In this document: positions 10,446 through 21,513 of the stretch, in pieces
Position numbering within the stretch: position 1 is the stretch's first letter
Layout: the number at the start of each line of letters is the position of its first letter
DNA from: Batkoa obscura
Taxonomy: Eukaryota; Entomophthoromycota; Entomophthoromycetes; Entomophthorales; Batkoaceae
Assembly (NCBI GenBank): GCA_030770535.1
Contig: JASVEC010000002.1
Span: 2,294,001-2,358,000, forward strand
DNA length: 64,000 nt
Direction: 5' to 3'
The notes under the pieces: generated by a model
What the model was told of the DNA's origin: nothing
Database searches by the model: none
The model's input: the letters and a program-made list of their open reading frames with translations, nothing else
Made by a program: the position numbers and the translations under genes

Positions 10446-11560
10446 TTAGTTTTGAAATTTACAAATAGGTAAGTAATATTTTTTCAATTGCCAGTAACGT
10501 CTTTTAACTCCATCCCAAATCTTATTGGAATCTGGATCCATATCAATTTCTACATATTCGGTTTCAATACCCATGTCCAATAAATGTAGTTGAGCAATCT
10601 GGCAATAAACGTCATGGAACAATTTTACATCCCCACCTAAACCATTAAAGAAGGAATAGACTCCATCTTCAGCTAAAACATTTGGTATAATCTCATGAAA
10701 CTGTTTTAAATCTTTATAATATTCTCCAAAAGTATCAAAGAAGATTCCATCATATAACTGGTTACAGATTTCATCCTTTTTATCTTGCCATCTTCCAAAA
10801 ACAATTCTTACCCCTGGTTTTTGATCCCATCCTAGTGATATCATTTGCTTATATACGTCTGGATGTGCTTCTACAATAGTATGGTTTTTTGGCTCTAATT
10901 TTTGTAACTCAGAATCTATTAACCCTAAGCCAAAGCCTAAACTTATATTAAATATTTATCATATTGAAAAACAAATTCTTTTACCAATATTCAAAACGTT
11001 CAGCCCTTTTTTAGGTGCAATTACTTTGGCATGCTCTTCCATAAGAGGTCCCTCCCATCCCATCATGACACCGTTATCTTCATAGTCTAAGATCTTGTCG
11101 GAAGAAAATTTTAGCGGCAATTTCAAATACTCATCGTTTGGAATAGCGTTTTCTTCACCTTGAACTTCGTCTAAAATTCCCAAAATTAACTCTGCTCTTA
11201 CTCCTTCATCAAGGATCTCTTTATAAATATCTTCATGACCTTCATTTTGACACACTTCACCAGCAGAGTTACCAGCTTTGTTCAATACATTCCATGGGTG
11301 GCGGTTATCTAATAAAGTTCTTATTTTTTTAATTTTAATACTTTTGGTTGTAAAATTAGTTACCTAACCACTTTTTTACTACCAAGCTTAGCAGCCCAAT
11401 GTAATGGGGAGTCTTCGGTTTCAGGATCTCTATACCATACTAATTCTGGGAACTCATTTATCAATTTGATGGCTTCAGTTTCATTTTTATCTATCAAACA
11501 AATAATTTGAAATTTTTTGCCGTACTCTTCTAAACTCTGCTCGTTGTTATTTGAACTCAT
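10446..11560 (-). CDS. RMT2: Protein arginine N-methyltransferase 2 (delta-N type)
   Basis: This enzyme methylates the delta-nitrogen of arginine, in yeast on ribosomal protein L12, using S-adenosylmethionine. Three exons (11364-11560, 10985-11319, 10446-10936) give 340 residues; yeast Rmt2 is 412. The N-terminal part is ankyrin-like: YRDPETEDSPLHWAAKLGS, then LLDNRHPWNVLNKAGNSAGE. The methyltransferase part has the SAM-binding loop NVLNIGFGLGLIDSE formed across the second intron, then HTIVEAHPDVYKQM, GWDQKPGVRIVFGRWQD, and YDGIFFDTFGEYYKDL, the family's substrate-side FFDTFGE motif. The end of intron 2 was chosen so that the glycine loop reads GFGLG, as in the family. Confidence 0.93.
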
Positions 11561-13250
11561 TTTGAAAACAAAAAAAGAAACAATGATTTTTAATTTTAGG
11601 GATTATTTTAAGATTATTTTTCGAAAATTTATGCATGCAGTTGATTATTAACCAGTCGAATAAAATTAATCTTTATAAATTCACTTTAAATCAAAATATT
11701 CAAATGCTTACAATATATTGCCTAATAATATAAAAAACCTAAGTAATTATAATAGGACCTTAACAGAAAGACAAATAATTAGGAAATAGTATAAACCCGT
11801 TCTTTACTTAAATAAAGATTAATTTGATCTTAATATTAGTGTATTTCACTCTATATGATGGGAGTATTTTTAACTTCATTATTTTTTCCATTTTTTAAGC
11901 GCTATTTAAGCAGAAAATTTGTTAGTAAAATTCTTAAATACAAAAATATATCCTCACGTAAGACTTTTAAAATATTAAATTGTTATATCTTAATTCTATC
12001 GAGATTGTAGTAATTTATGCTTTTATTTTTCCATACTCGAGCCTAATACTTCTTGATCAGTAACGAACACATGGCAGCTTTTATACGTATCATAAAGTTT
12101 AATGATGTGTAAAATAGTGTAAGTTAATTTGACCGTCAGATGGTCTTTATTTCATGCAGAGAAAATGTTTGTTAATATAAAAAATATCACCTTTGATAAG
12201 CATCGTGATATGAAATTAATAAAGTGATTCTCAATACCAATTTTTCGCCAATTAATATATATATCAATGTATAAACTTAAATTGATAGGAGTTTTTTAAA
12301 TAAAATTTAATAAGTTTAAATTCTACCAGAATACATGTTATTTTAAGAAATTAAAAAATTAAGGTTTTTTCACCTAATATTAGATTTTTAGTATCATTTT
12401 TTAAACATCCTTATTCAATGTACTTATTATACATTAATATCATATTTATAGTGCTATTATTGATTGCACTTACATTTCAATATTTTGAAATCTCCTCAAA
12501 TTTGTTGGTAAATAATAAATTTTTACATTTTAGGTCTATCTAATATGGTACCTAATTCCAAGCAGTATAGAAACTCTATTAGTAATATAGGCTTTTACTT
12601 AAATAGTACTTTAATAGAATCATTTCAAAAATATCAGTGTAGCTAATTAAAAGCAATCATGACTGCTTTTGATAACATATGGTACTATTTGATTTTTTTA
12701 AAATTAAAGAATTATCACTTACCTTTTATTAGTAAATGTTAATTAAAATAATTCATTTATTGATTATAAATAGATTTCAAAACTACCATTTTTAAACTAA
12801 GAAAATGTGCTATCCTTTTATTGCTATTACGTAGCATCTGATATTACATGTTGACTATACTTAGATATTGTTATTGCATAAAGAGTCAATTATATTAGTA
12901 TAGACTTTTTAGCTATATTATTAATCTAGCTTTTATGATAGAAATAAGGTTAGAATAATTCCACTTTAATTAAAAAGTCTTAACAATAGGATAAAGTTAC
13001 AGTTTTTTATAAGCATTGGTCAACCTTAGTTTCAATAAAGGAGAAAGAAGACTGAGTTATTTTTAAATTTATTTGAATTATACTATTCTTATTCATGCCT
13101 ACTTTTTTCCGTAGAAAATGTTCTTAATACCTTTTAATGCTTAAAATTACTAAAAAAAGAAGGTCTTTAATAAAAAATTAAGGAAAATCAATAAATTTAA
13201 TAAGTCTAAAGAATAGAAGCCAAAATGTCTCACTCAATAAAAAAAGGGTA
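11561..13250. other. Intergenic with one MITE
   Basis: Contains the MITE at about 11856-11956. The rest is AT-rich with no coding pattern I can support. Confidence 0.5.
11856..11956 (+). mobile_element. ~100-bp quasi-palindromic MITE, copy 6
   Basis: The core CATTATTTTTTCC, AAGCGCTATTTAAG and GTTAGTAAAATTC matches the family. The ends are degenerate (ATGGGAGTAT and TATCCTCA), so the boundaries are approximate. Confidence 0.7.
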
Positions 13251-13257
13251 TATAAAG
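13251..13257 (+). promoter_or_regulatory. TATA box of the second SOD-like gene
   Basis: TATAAAG lies 63 bp upstream of the ATG at 13314. Confidence 0.45.
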
Positions 13258-13313
13258 AGGGAAAACAATGAATATAAACAACTGTTAAATACTTCAATTT
13301 AATTTAATAAAGA

Positions 13314-13769
13314 ATGGTTTCCCGCTGCCATAGCAACATTGTAGCCACCGCTAATGTGCATTCCGATTTGGCAAAGGCCTTGTTTACTTTCACTCAATTG
13401 AAAAATCAAGTAAAGGTCCAAGTCGATGTTTTCAAAAGTTTCAAAAATAGTACAGATAAGTATTCATTCCATATTCATGATGCTTTAGTAGTCAAAGGTG
13501 ACTGCATGTCAACAAAGCTTCATTATGACCCTTTTAATGTTAACCCAAATGGAAATTCCACCACTTATAAATGTAGAAAAGATAATATCGCTACTTGTGA
13601 AATTGGAGATCTTGCTGGTAGATTCCAAAAACTAGATGCTGAACCAAAGCATTACACTTTCTTTGATAATGCTAACTACACTGTCGAAGAGCTTATAAAT
13701 AAGAGATCTGTTGTAATTCACTCTTATGATAAAAAGCGTATTGGGTGCGCTAATATTGAAAGGAAATAA
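13314..13769 (+). CDS. Cu-only superoxide dismutase-like protein, copy 2
   Basis: The 151-residue single-exon protein is a paralogue of the one at 6706-7170; the two share the run NVNPNGNSTTY and the order of all motifs. The copper ligands are kept: HIH of YSFHIHD, the His of KLHYDPF and the His of SVVIHS. The cysteines DCMS and RIGCA, and the Arg before GCA, are also kept. As in copy 1, the two classical zinc histidines are missing (the region reads ATCEIGDL) and there is no signal peptide. Clear divergence elsewhere indicates an old duplication, with RMT2 now lying between the copies on the other strand. Function as a superoxide dismutase is inferred from the ligand set. Confidence 0.75.
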   Translation: MVSRCHSNIVATANVHSDLAKALFTFTQLKNQVKVQVDVFKSFKNSTDKYSFHIHDALVVKGDCMSTKLHYDPFNVNPNGNSTTYKCRKDNIATCEIGDLAGRFQKLDAEPKHYTFFDNANYTVEELINKRSVVIHSYDKKRIGCANIERK

Positions 13770-13924
13770 ATAATGTCCATTCCTTATTTATTTGATGATG
13801 TATTAAGCAAACTTTATATTTAATTGTAAAATAAAATTAGCATTGGTCTTATAAAGTTATCTTTTTCATTTCTTAATTTCTTAACTAGATTTATATTAAC
13901 ACAATAAAAACAGATAGGGAACAT

Positions 13925-14022
13925 TTGGGGCTGTGTTTTTGCGTTTAATAATTTTATAATTTTTTCCACTCAAATAGCGCTTGAGAGATGGAAAAAGTAA
14001 TAAAACTAAAAAAACATCTTCA
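13925..14022 (-). mobile_element. ~100-bp quasi-palindromic MITE, copy 7
   Basis: Reverse orientation, TGGGGCTGTG to CATCTTCA, centre AATAGCGCTTGAG. The TA flanks are not preserved. Confidence 0.75.
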
Positions 14023-14496
14023 TTTGTTTATTTCAATATTTCACTAATATTTTGATTTTCTTGACATTCTTGAAAGCTCAAGAATACATAGATATTTTGA
14101 TTAAGTTTTGATAATAAAAAAATAAACAAAAATAAAACGGAAAAGACATCCTCATAATCCTTTTTTATTTGGTGATATTTTGTTAATTGGAATTATTAGC
14201 CGTTTGATTTAGATAATATAAACTAATTTTACTCTCTATAGTGAAAGTTAAATAGTCAAAAGCTTATAATAGTTATAGTTTAATAGAAAAAGATCGAGCT
14301 CAATTCATTTTAAAAAGTGTTATTTATATTATTAACAATAAAAATACAAAAGGGTGTATATTATAATAAACTACATAACTAATATGAAGCAATACTATCG
14401 TGGTATGAAAATCAATAAGTTAACATTCATTACTGAACTTGTCAATTTAAATTTCTAGACACAATAATCATAAAATAATTTGGCATTCCTAACTAG

Positions 14497-14501
14497 CCAA
14501 T
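14497..14501 (+). promoter_or_regulatory. CCAAT box upstream of ARP2
   Basis: AGCCAATAAG lies 137 bp upstream of the ARP2 start, a usual distance for a HAP/NF-Y site in fungi. Confidence 0.35.
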
Positions 14502-14633
14502 AAGATGGAATCACTTAGGTGCCTCTTGATGACAGCAAAAAAATTATTTTATCTTAATTTTTTTACAACTTTGATTGAGTAAGCTAATAAGAGATAAAAA
14601 CAATTAAAAAATAACAATTGACTAGAATCAAAA

Positions 14634-16125
14634 ATGACTTCAAACACAAACAACTCCAATGTTTTAGTTGTAGATAATGGTACTGGGGTAAGTTATATTG
14701 AACTGGTTATACAAACGAAAAAATGATTAAACTTTAAAATTATAATGTTAGTTTGCAAAAGTAGGTTATGCTGGAGCAAACTTTCCAGAACATGTATTTC
14801 CTTCAGTAGTAGGAAGGCCAATGCTGAGAAGCGAAGAAATTGTTGGGGATTATGAAGTGAAAGATATTATGGTAGGTACCGAAGCGAGTGAGTTAAGGTC
14901 CATCTTACAATTAAGTTATCCATTAGAAAATGGTATTGTTAGAAACTGGGAGGATATGTATCATTTATGGGACTATACGTTTAAGGAAAAGCTAAAGATT
15001 GATCCAAAAGGTCATCGAGTTTTATTGACTGAACCACCAATGAACCCTATTCAAAATCGTGTTAAGATGGCAGAAGCCATGTTGGAACATTATGGTTTTG
15101 ATGGGTTTTATATTGCTATTCAAGCTGTTTTAACTTTATATGCTCAAGGTATTTTTATAGAATAAAATCAGCTCTATAACTAAACCAACTATTGATAGGT
15201 TTAGTAAATGGTGTAGTAGTAGATTCTGGAGATGGTGTTACACATATTATCCCAGTTTATGATGGACGTTCATTACCACACCTTACTCGTCGATTAGATG
15301 TAGCAGGTAGAGACGTAACCAGATATCTTATAGAATTATTACAGATGCGTGGTTATAATTTCAATCGTACAGCCGATTTTGAAACTGTTAGACAAATAAA
15401 GGAAAAGTTTTGTTATGTTTCTTATGACTTAGAAATGGACAAAAAATTGGCCAATGAAACTACTGTTTTGATTGAACAGTACACAGTAAGCTTACTTTAA
15501 TTTTTAACTATTTTGTTTAACTATTTATTTTATAGCTCCCTGATGGTAGAGTTATTAAACTTGGTTCAGAAAGATTCCAAGCCCCAGAATGTTTATTCCA
15601 ACCTGAATTGGTTGGCGTTGAATCTCCAGGTGTAGCTGGTAATATTATTTAAATGTTCGTGATTTAGTATCTAATTTTTTGTCAGAGTTGTTATTTAAAT
15701 GTGTACAAGACGCTGATATTGATATTCGTTCTGAATTATATAAGCATATTGTATTATCAGGAGGATCATCCATGTATGCAGGATTACCTGGGAGATTGGA
15801 AAAAGAACTTAAACAATTATATCTTACTAAAATCTTAAACGGAGATCCTTCTCGCCTTGATGTAAGTTTAATAATATTTTTATTATTTAAAGTTAATTTA
15901 TAAAAATAGAAATTTAAAGTTAATATTGATGATCCACCATCACGTAAACATATGGTATTCTTAGGGGGTGCTGTTTTGGCTAAAATTTTAGAAAGTCATC
16001 CAAATGCTTGGGTTTCTAAAGCTGAATGGGAAGAGCAAGGTGTTCGTGCTTTGGTAATATTATCTTATATACTGTACTCTTATATTTACTTATAAATTTG
16101 TTAGGATAAATTGGATAGACTTTAA
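14634..16125 (+). CDS. ARP2: Actin-related protein 2, Arp2/3 complex
   Basis: Arp2 pairs with Arp3 to form the first subunits of a branched actin filament at cortical patches. Seven exons (14634-14687, 14752-15148, 15199-15485, 15536-15638, 15686-15861, 15910-16053, 16105-16125) give 393 residues, the usual Arp2 length. Visible landmarks are VVDNGTG and [17 protein letters not shown] (phosphate 1 loop, Arp2-type), [66 protein letters not shown] (phosphate 2), [36 protein letters not shown], and [13 protein letters not shown]. All nucleotide-binding motifs look intact. The last exon is only 21 nt. Confidence 0.97.
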
Positions 16126-16573
16126 ATACTCCAATTTAAAATAAATAATATTTTAAAATTCAGTTTCTAAAAAAACTATTACAAATAAAATATTAATAAA
16201 TATTTTATAACTTGTTTTATTTTGTTTTAATCAATTTAATAAAAAACCGGATTTAGAACAAAGCAAAACTAACAAATGTGTGCTGTGCTCTTAATTTAAA
16301 ATGCATCTTTCTAGTAAATAATGAGCTTAATATACTTGAACTTTTATTAATAGATTAAACATAAGTATCTTTATATTATTAATTATACTATTAAATAAAC
16401 CTATATTTACATCTAAAATATTAACAAAAATATTTTAGTTTCAAAAACACAAATTTTGCGCTATTTTTAAAAAAACATTTCAAAATTTGATTTTATTCCC
16501 ATCAAATAACTCCAACTACTTAAAAACTTTTTATACAAAAGTAAAACCACTTCTTAACTAAGAATATAAAAAA
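16126..16573. other. Intergenic, nothing recognised
   Basis: AT-rich spacer between ARP2 and the NOP15-like gene; it presumably holds the ARP2 3' end and the next promoter. Confidence 0.5.
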
Positions 16574-18152
16574 ATGGTTGCTTCCAATAAAAAAAGTAAG
16601 CAGAATAACAATCCGATATACAAATTCTAATACAAACTTTAGCTACCCCTGAAAAGAGAGTTGTGCCTAAGAGAGGGGCTGCCCAAAAAGCTGCTGCTCC
16701 TGTAGAAGCTACCCCAAAATCTAAAACTGCTCACAAAAAGGCTACTGCTGAAGCTGAGTCAGCCGAGAAAGAAGTCAAGGAAGCCAAAGCCCAAGACAAA
16801 AAATCTGAAGTTGCCTTAAAATCTAAACCTGCACCCAAAAAGAATAACGCTAAAGTTGAACCAGCTAAGAAAGAAGTTAAAGAAACTAAAGTCCAAGAAG
16901 AAAAATCTAAGGTTGAACCTAAAAAGGAGGTTGTAGAAAAAAAGCCAGCTAACAAAAAAGTAGCTGCTGAACCTGTATCAAAAAAAAAGGGTAATAATAA
17001 GGTAGCTACTGAAACCAAGAGTGAGGAAGAAACCCAAGCTAAAAAGCCAGCTCCTAAAGCTAAAGCTGGTACAAAACGTTCAGCTCAAAAAGAAGCTAAA
17101 GATAGCTTACCTGGGGACTCGAGTGACGAAGAAGAAGAAGAAGGTAACCTGTTGATAAAATACTTTTTTTATCAATATTAACTTTTTAATAGATGATGTA
17201 CAAGTTGAAGAGTTAGCCCAAGAGTTAGATAGTGATGAAGAAGAAGTTGAGACTGAGGATATCAAGTCAACAAAAACCAAAGCACAAGAAGCTGATCATT
17301 TTAGTAAACAAATTGGTAAAGAGATGAAAAACAAGTTGAACTTAATTAACAGCCAAAAGGTATTTTATTTTAAAATTTATTAAGTTACCAATTATTTATT
17401 GATTAAGGATAATAATAATGAATATGGCGTTGTTTACCTTGGACATATTCCAAAAGGGTTTGAAGAAAAAGAAATCAAGGGTTATTTTAGCCAATTCGGA
17501 ACTATAACTAATCTTCGTATGTCCCGTAATAAAAAGGTAAGCTGATTTTTCAATTTTTCCATTTATACTGAATTTGGTTCATAGACCGGAAAATCCAGAC
17601 ATTATGCTTTTATTGAGTATAAGTTCCGTGAAGTAGCTGAAGTAGTTGTTGAAACTATGGACAATTATTTATTATCAGGCCGTTTACTTAGATGTAATAT
17701 AGTTTATAAGTTATGAAAGTTGATATTTATAATATTTTATAGGTAAATTAGTTCCTAAAGAAAAGGTACACCCAAGCTTATTTTGGGGTGCAGGTCAACC
17801 AATTAAACTTTCAGGTAATGTAGGAAGACAACGTAATTTACTTAAAAAACCAAAAACGGAAGTGCAAGTACATAGACGATCCGATCGTCTTATTCTAAAA
17901 GAAAAACAAAAGAGGAAAGTACTCAAAGCTATGGGAATCGATTATGACTTTAAGGGGGTTGGAAAAACGACTCGTGGTAATAAAGCTGAAAAAGCAGCTA
18001 AAAAGGAGGTTGCTCCAGTAGCTGAAGCTGAAAAAGAGGCTGTTTCAGTTAAAAAAGCTCCAGTTGTAGCTAAAAAGGTTGGTGCTAAAAAGAATGGTAC
18101 CAAGAAGGCTGTTGCTGCTAAAAAGAAACCACTTCCAAAATCAAAAGTTTAG
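16574..18152 (+). CDS. NOP15: Ribosome biogenesis RRM protein (NOP15 / NIFK type)
   Basis: Nop15/NIFK binds the ITS2 region of pre-60S particles in the nucleolus. Six exons (16574-16595, 16643-17143, 17193-17359, 17408-17536, 17585-17693, 17743-18152) give a protein of about 445 residues. The long N-terminal region (about residues 10-175) is a Lys/Ala/Pro/Glu repeat array with acidic patches (DSSDEEEEE). The single RRM has RNP2 GVVYLGHIP and RNP1 KSRHYAFIEY, followed by LLSGRLLRCKLVPKEKVHPS, the family's post-RRM signature, then LFWGAGQPI. The C-terminus is again Lys/Ala-rich. The start is the first ATG before a 47-nt intron; the downstream GTG-starting frame at 16663 would lose nine shared residues. 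The low-complexity tails are much longer than in yeast Nop15 (220 aa). Confidence 0.88.
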
Positions 18153-18580
18153 ATTTCGATTAATATTGCTATTACAAACTACATTTTGATTTTTTCATTG
18201 CTGAGATAGAATAAAAATAATACTGCTATATAATATTATTGTTATTATTGTTATTATTGTTATTATTGTTATTATTATATTATTATTAGACCAACACTCA
18301 GATGATACTCTAGTGCTTTAACAGTTTATAGAAATAGAAATTGATTGGTATAAATATAAAAACTTTTGCATGGTTTAATTTTTTAAATTTCATTAACTAT
18401 TTTTTGCTATTTACAAGAGTAGATAAAGTTTAATAATTTACTTAAAAGATAAAATTTTTACACTTAATTCAAGCAAATATTTTATTCTTTTTAAATAATT
18501 TATTAATGGTCTACTATTTTAAAAAGCATGAAAAAATAAACATAATCATGCTCAAAATCTTTTAACACAAATGGCAAATC
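18153..18580. other. Intergenic between converging genes
   Basis: The shared 3' space of the NOP15-like gene (plus) and RAD52 (minus) contains a TTATTG-type microsatellite. Confidence 0.6.
18228..18290. repeat. Microsatellite (TTATTATTG-like)
   Basis: About 60 bp of tandem TTATTG and TTA units. Confidence 0.85.
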
Positions 18581-20492
18581 CTAGTTATCACGGAACCTTT
18601 TTTGGTTGAGGTCGTTTGGTCGATGATTTCTTTTGGCTGGGGAAGAGTTATTAGGTTTATCAATCTTCATTGAATTGATGCTATGTATATTATTAGCAAA
18701 AGCATTGAAGTTAAACTGCTCTGAATGATGATCGACGTTCATACTATTAGCCATAGTTTCTTTCTTAATTTCAATTCCTCTAGGATCGATTCTATTTACA
18801 CTATCAGTAGCTCTCAGAAGGACTATAATGTTTTAGTAATGTTATACATTTATGATTACTTCTTACAATCAGGTACATCAAAAGAAGTATCTTGGCTTAG
18901 TACGTCTAAAAAAATATAAGCTTATTTTATAATTGTAAATTGATTATACCGAAACTTTGAAAAGTAGTGGAGCTACTATTATTAGAACCTCCTTGGGTGA
19001 AACTCATATTGCTATTTGAATTAGAGTTAGTTATCTTTTGATTTGGACTATTAGCATTTAAGCTCTTGTTGTTATTTAAGTTAGCATTAGTTACTCCTCG
19101 ACTTGGATTTAGAGCATTGAGGTTTCTGGTAGTGTTATTTGAACTGGAATTAGCTTTTCCTTGGTTTAAGTTTGAAGTACTATAGCTTCTGGTAGTATTA
19201 TTCAAATCAAGGTTAGCCATCCCCTGGTTTGGATTTGTGCAGTTGAAGCTTCTGATATTGTTATTATTATTACTATTATTAGTTTGGTTATTTGTGCTGA
19301 AAAATAAGGTTAGGATACTTTAAACTATAACAAAATAAACCAAACCTTGGGGTTAAATTTATAGTATTATTAGTGTTATTTGGATGGTTACTAAAACAAA
19401 ATAATTAAACTAATATTCGTTCTATTTATAATATTACTTTTTAGTTAAGTATGAAGGTTTATAAGTTGTAGTAGTTGGGCTACAACAAGTTAATATTGTA
19501 GCAAGTTATATTATTAAATTTATTACCTAGGTGTTATGTTTATATTGTTAGAATTAGATTCTATTCCCATTCTTATATTATTATTACTCAAAGCTTGGCT
19601 TGGAAAACTTCTTTTGTTATGGTTTATGTTAATATTTTGGTTATTGTATATACCGTTTCCCAAACTTGGGTTAAACGAATTGGCTGGATTGTTTATTATT
19701 GTTGGGGGCTAAAGATGACAATTAGCAATGCAATAATTGATTACTATATATAGCTTTACTTTTTTCGCTGAAGCAAGGAATTTTTTATCGTATAAGCAAT
19801 TACCTAAAGCATTACCAAAATATCTTAATGCTCTTTTTACTCCATCCGTAACTGCTTCTTTTCTGGCCTTTATTATTACGGAATTAATTAATTTTTAATT
19901 TGATGAAATTGAACAAACCTTTTCAAAAGCTTGTCCTTTAGACTTAGCATTTTCCATAGTGCCATATCCAACATCCTAAATAGCTTGAGGTAAAGTTTTA
20001 AGAATTGTATTTTATATACCTCATGAAACGAACCATCTCTTGTTACAACTCTTATATGGGCAGTGACTCCAACACTCCATTTTCCATCAGCGACATCAAG
20101 CTACAATATTTAATTTAAAATTTACTTAACATAAAATTAAATTACAAAATCAACAACAAAATCCTTGATTTCACTACTCCAGCCATTAAACCCAAATATT
20201 TCATTTGCTATTTCAATTGATTTCCAACCCTCAAGATAAGCTACTCTACCTAGTTATGTTTACTTATTTATATTCTAATATTTTTTATCTTAATATTATT
20301 ACTTCCGCCAAAAGCTGTTCGATGGCTGATCTCGGTAGGCTCTAACTGTCGGGCTAACTTCTCATTTATTATTTGTACTTCTTCTTGATCATATTGGGGG
20401 TGCAGATTAAGCTCTAAGTTCTCCTTTTTTATTGATGGATCACTTAATAAATTAGTATTAATAAATTAAATCGATATTACTATTCACCTCAT
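18581..20492 (-). CDS. RAD52: DNA repair and recombination protein Rad52
   Basis: Rad52 loads Rad51 and anneals single strands in homologous recombination. Twelve exons (20488-20492, 20303-20442, 20146-20249, 20020-20100, 19919-19975, 19760-19867, 19527-19708, 19438-19479, 19346-19390, 18950-19296, 18867-18905, 18581-18822) join in frame to 463 residues. The conserved N-terminal ring domain reads [88 protein letters not shown] and CLYDKKF. The middle and C-terminal part is very Asn/Ser-rich and includes about four imperfect 20-22-residue repeats (exon 18950-19296). The end reads NQKRFRDN. The first exon contributes only ATGAG; its intron carries TACTAAT. Short open frames on either strand here are shadows of this gene. 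Confidence 0.93.
19000..19265 (-). repeat. Coding minisatellite in RAD52 (Asn-rich ~63-66 bp units)
   Basis: Four imperfect tandem units encode the pattern R(S/N)xNxxNPNQGxxNxxLNN. Units begin near [37 protein letters not shown] and [11 protein letters not shown]. Confidence 0.7.
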
Positions 20493-21513
20493 TTTATTAA
20501 ATATTTAGAGCTGAATTGATCAAAATTGAGTTTTTTTTGTTATATAGTGGGTTTCCTATAACTCTAAGAATAATTTACTTTAAAAAGAATTTGATTGAGT
20601 TTTAATTTAACAATTACAAACTTGAAGTTTATTTGCTGTCTAAATCTAAAAAAAGTGAATTAGGATTGGTTCAACAAGTGCAAATAACTATAAATGTAGA
20701 GTTTGGCTTATGATTTGCAGTTAAATGAACAATTGCTTTATAAAATTTACTTCATAAATAAAACTCGCAGCAAGAGATGTGTTGAAATACTAAAAAGTCA
20801 AATTGACAGTTATTCACATAAAGTTACACCCAATAGTGTTCTTATATTAATATCCTCTGTTTCTATCAGTATATAATTTTAAGTATTAGCATGTATAGCA
20901 GATATAATAAACGTTAAATTCTAAAATTTTAAGACATCAGAACAACAATATTTGAAATATTATTTATTAAACATTTATAAACTTGTAAAAGTTTTTAAAA
21001 TTTGTTTAGTAATAAAGGAAATTATGACAAAGTTAAATAAATTGAATTTCTTCATCAAAGCTTACTAGAATCGTAAGCTAGTTATTTAATGATGTTATTA
21101 ATTTTAAGGTTAGCAAGTATGATGATAAGTTTATACTAATAAATCTTTTACTTTGATGTTAATATTAAAAACTGGAGTATTTTTGTCTAAATATTTCTAA
21201 GTGTTTTAAACCTGGGATATAATTTTATAAAAATAAATTATTCGAGTTTATTAAATTGATCATTATATCTTATGTTTATATTTATGTATATGACAAGGCA
21301 GTAGGTAGTTCGAAAATTTTATATACTGGCTATAATCATAAAAATAATAAGTTTAGATTATATATTTCTTACATTATGATATAAAGTTTCTACACTTTAA
21401 TAATATATATCATTGAATTTGGTTTATTTTCCAGTAACATTTAAATATGTAAATTTAACATTATAGTTTTTCATCAATTTGTTTATTGAAATCAATCAAA
21501 TTTGTTATAAATC
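20493..21513. other. Intergenic, nothing recognised
   Basis: AT-rich region between the RAD52 start and the 3' end of the broken LPMO gene; no coding pattern supported. Confidence 0.5.

Noticed and set aside
16731-17018. Minus-strand ORF rich in Leu/Phe/Ser
   Set aside because: Mirror image of the Lys/Glu-rich coding sequence of the NOP15-like gene.
18228-18290. CRISPR-like spaced repeats
   Set aside because: Simple microsatellite without spacers; the genome is eukaryotic.
18725-18919. 64-codon plus-strand ORF
   Set aside because: It overlaps the last exons of RAD52 on the other strand, which are supported by frame and splice sites.
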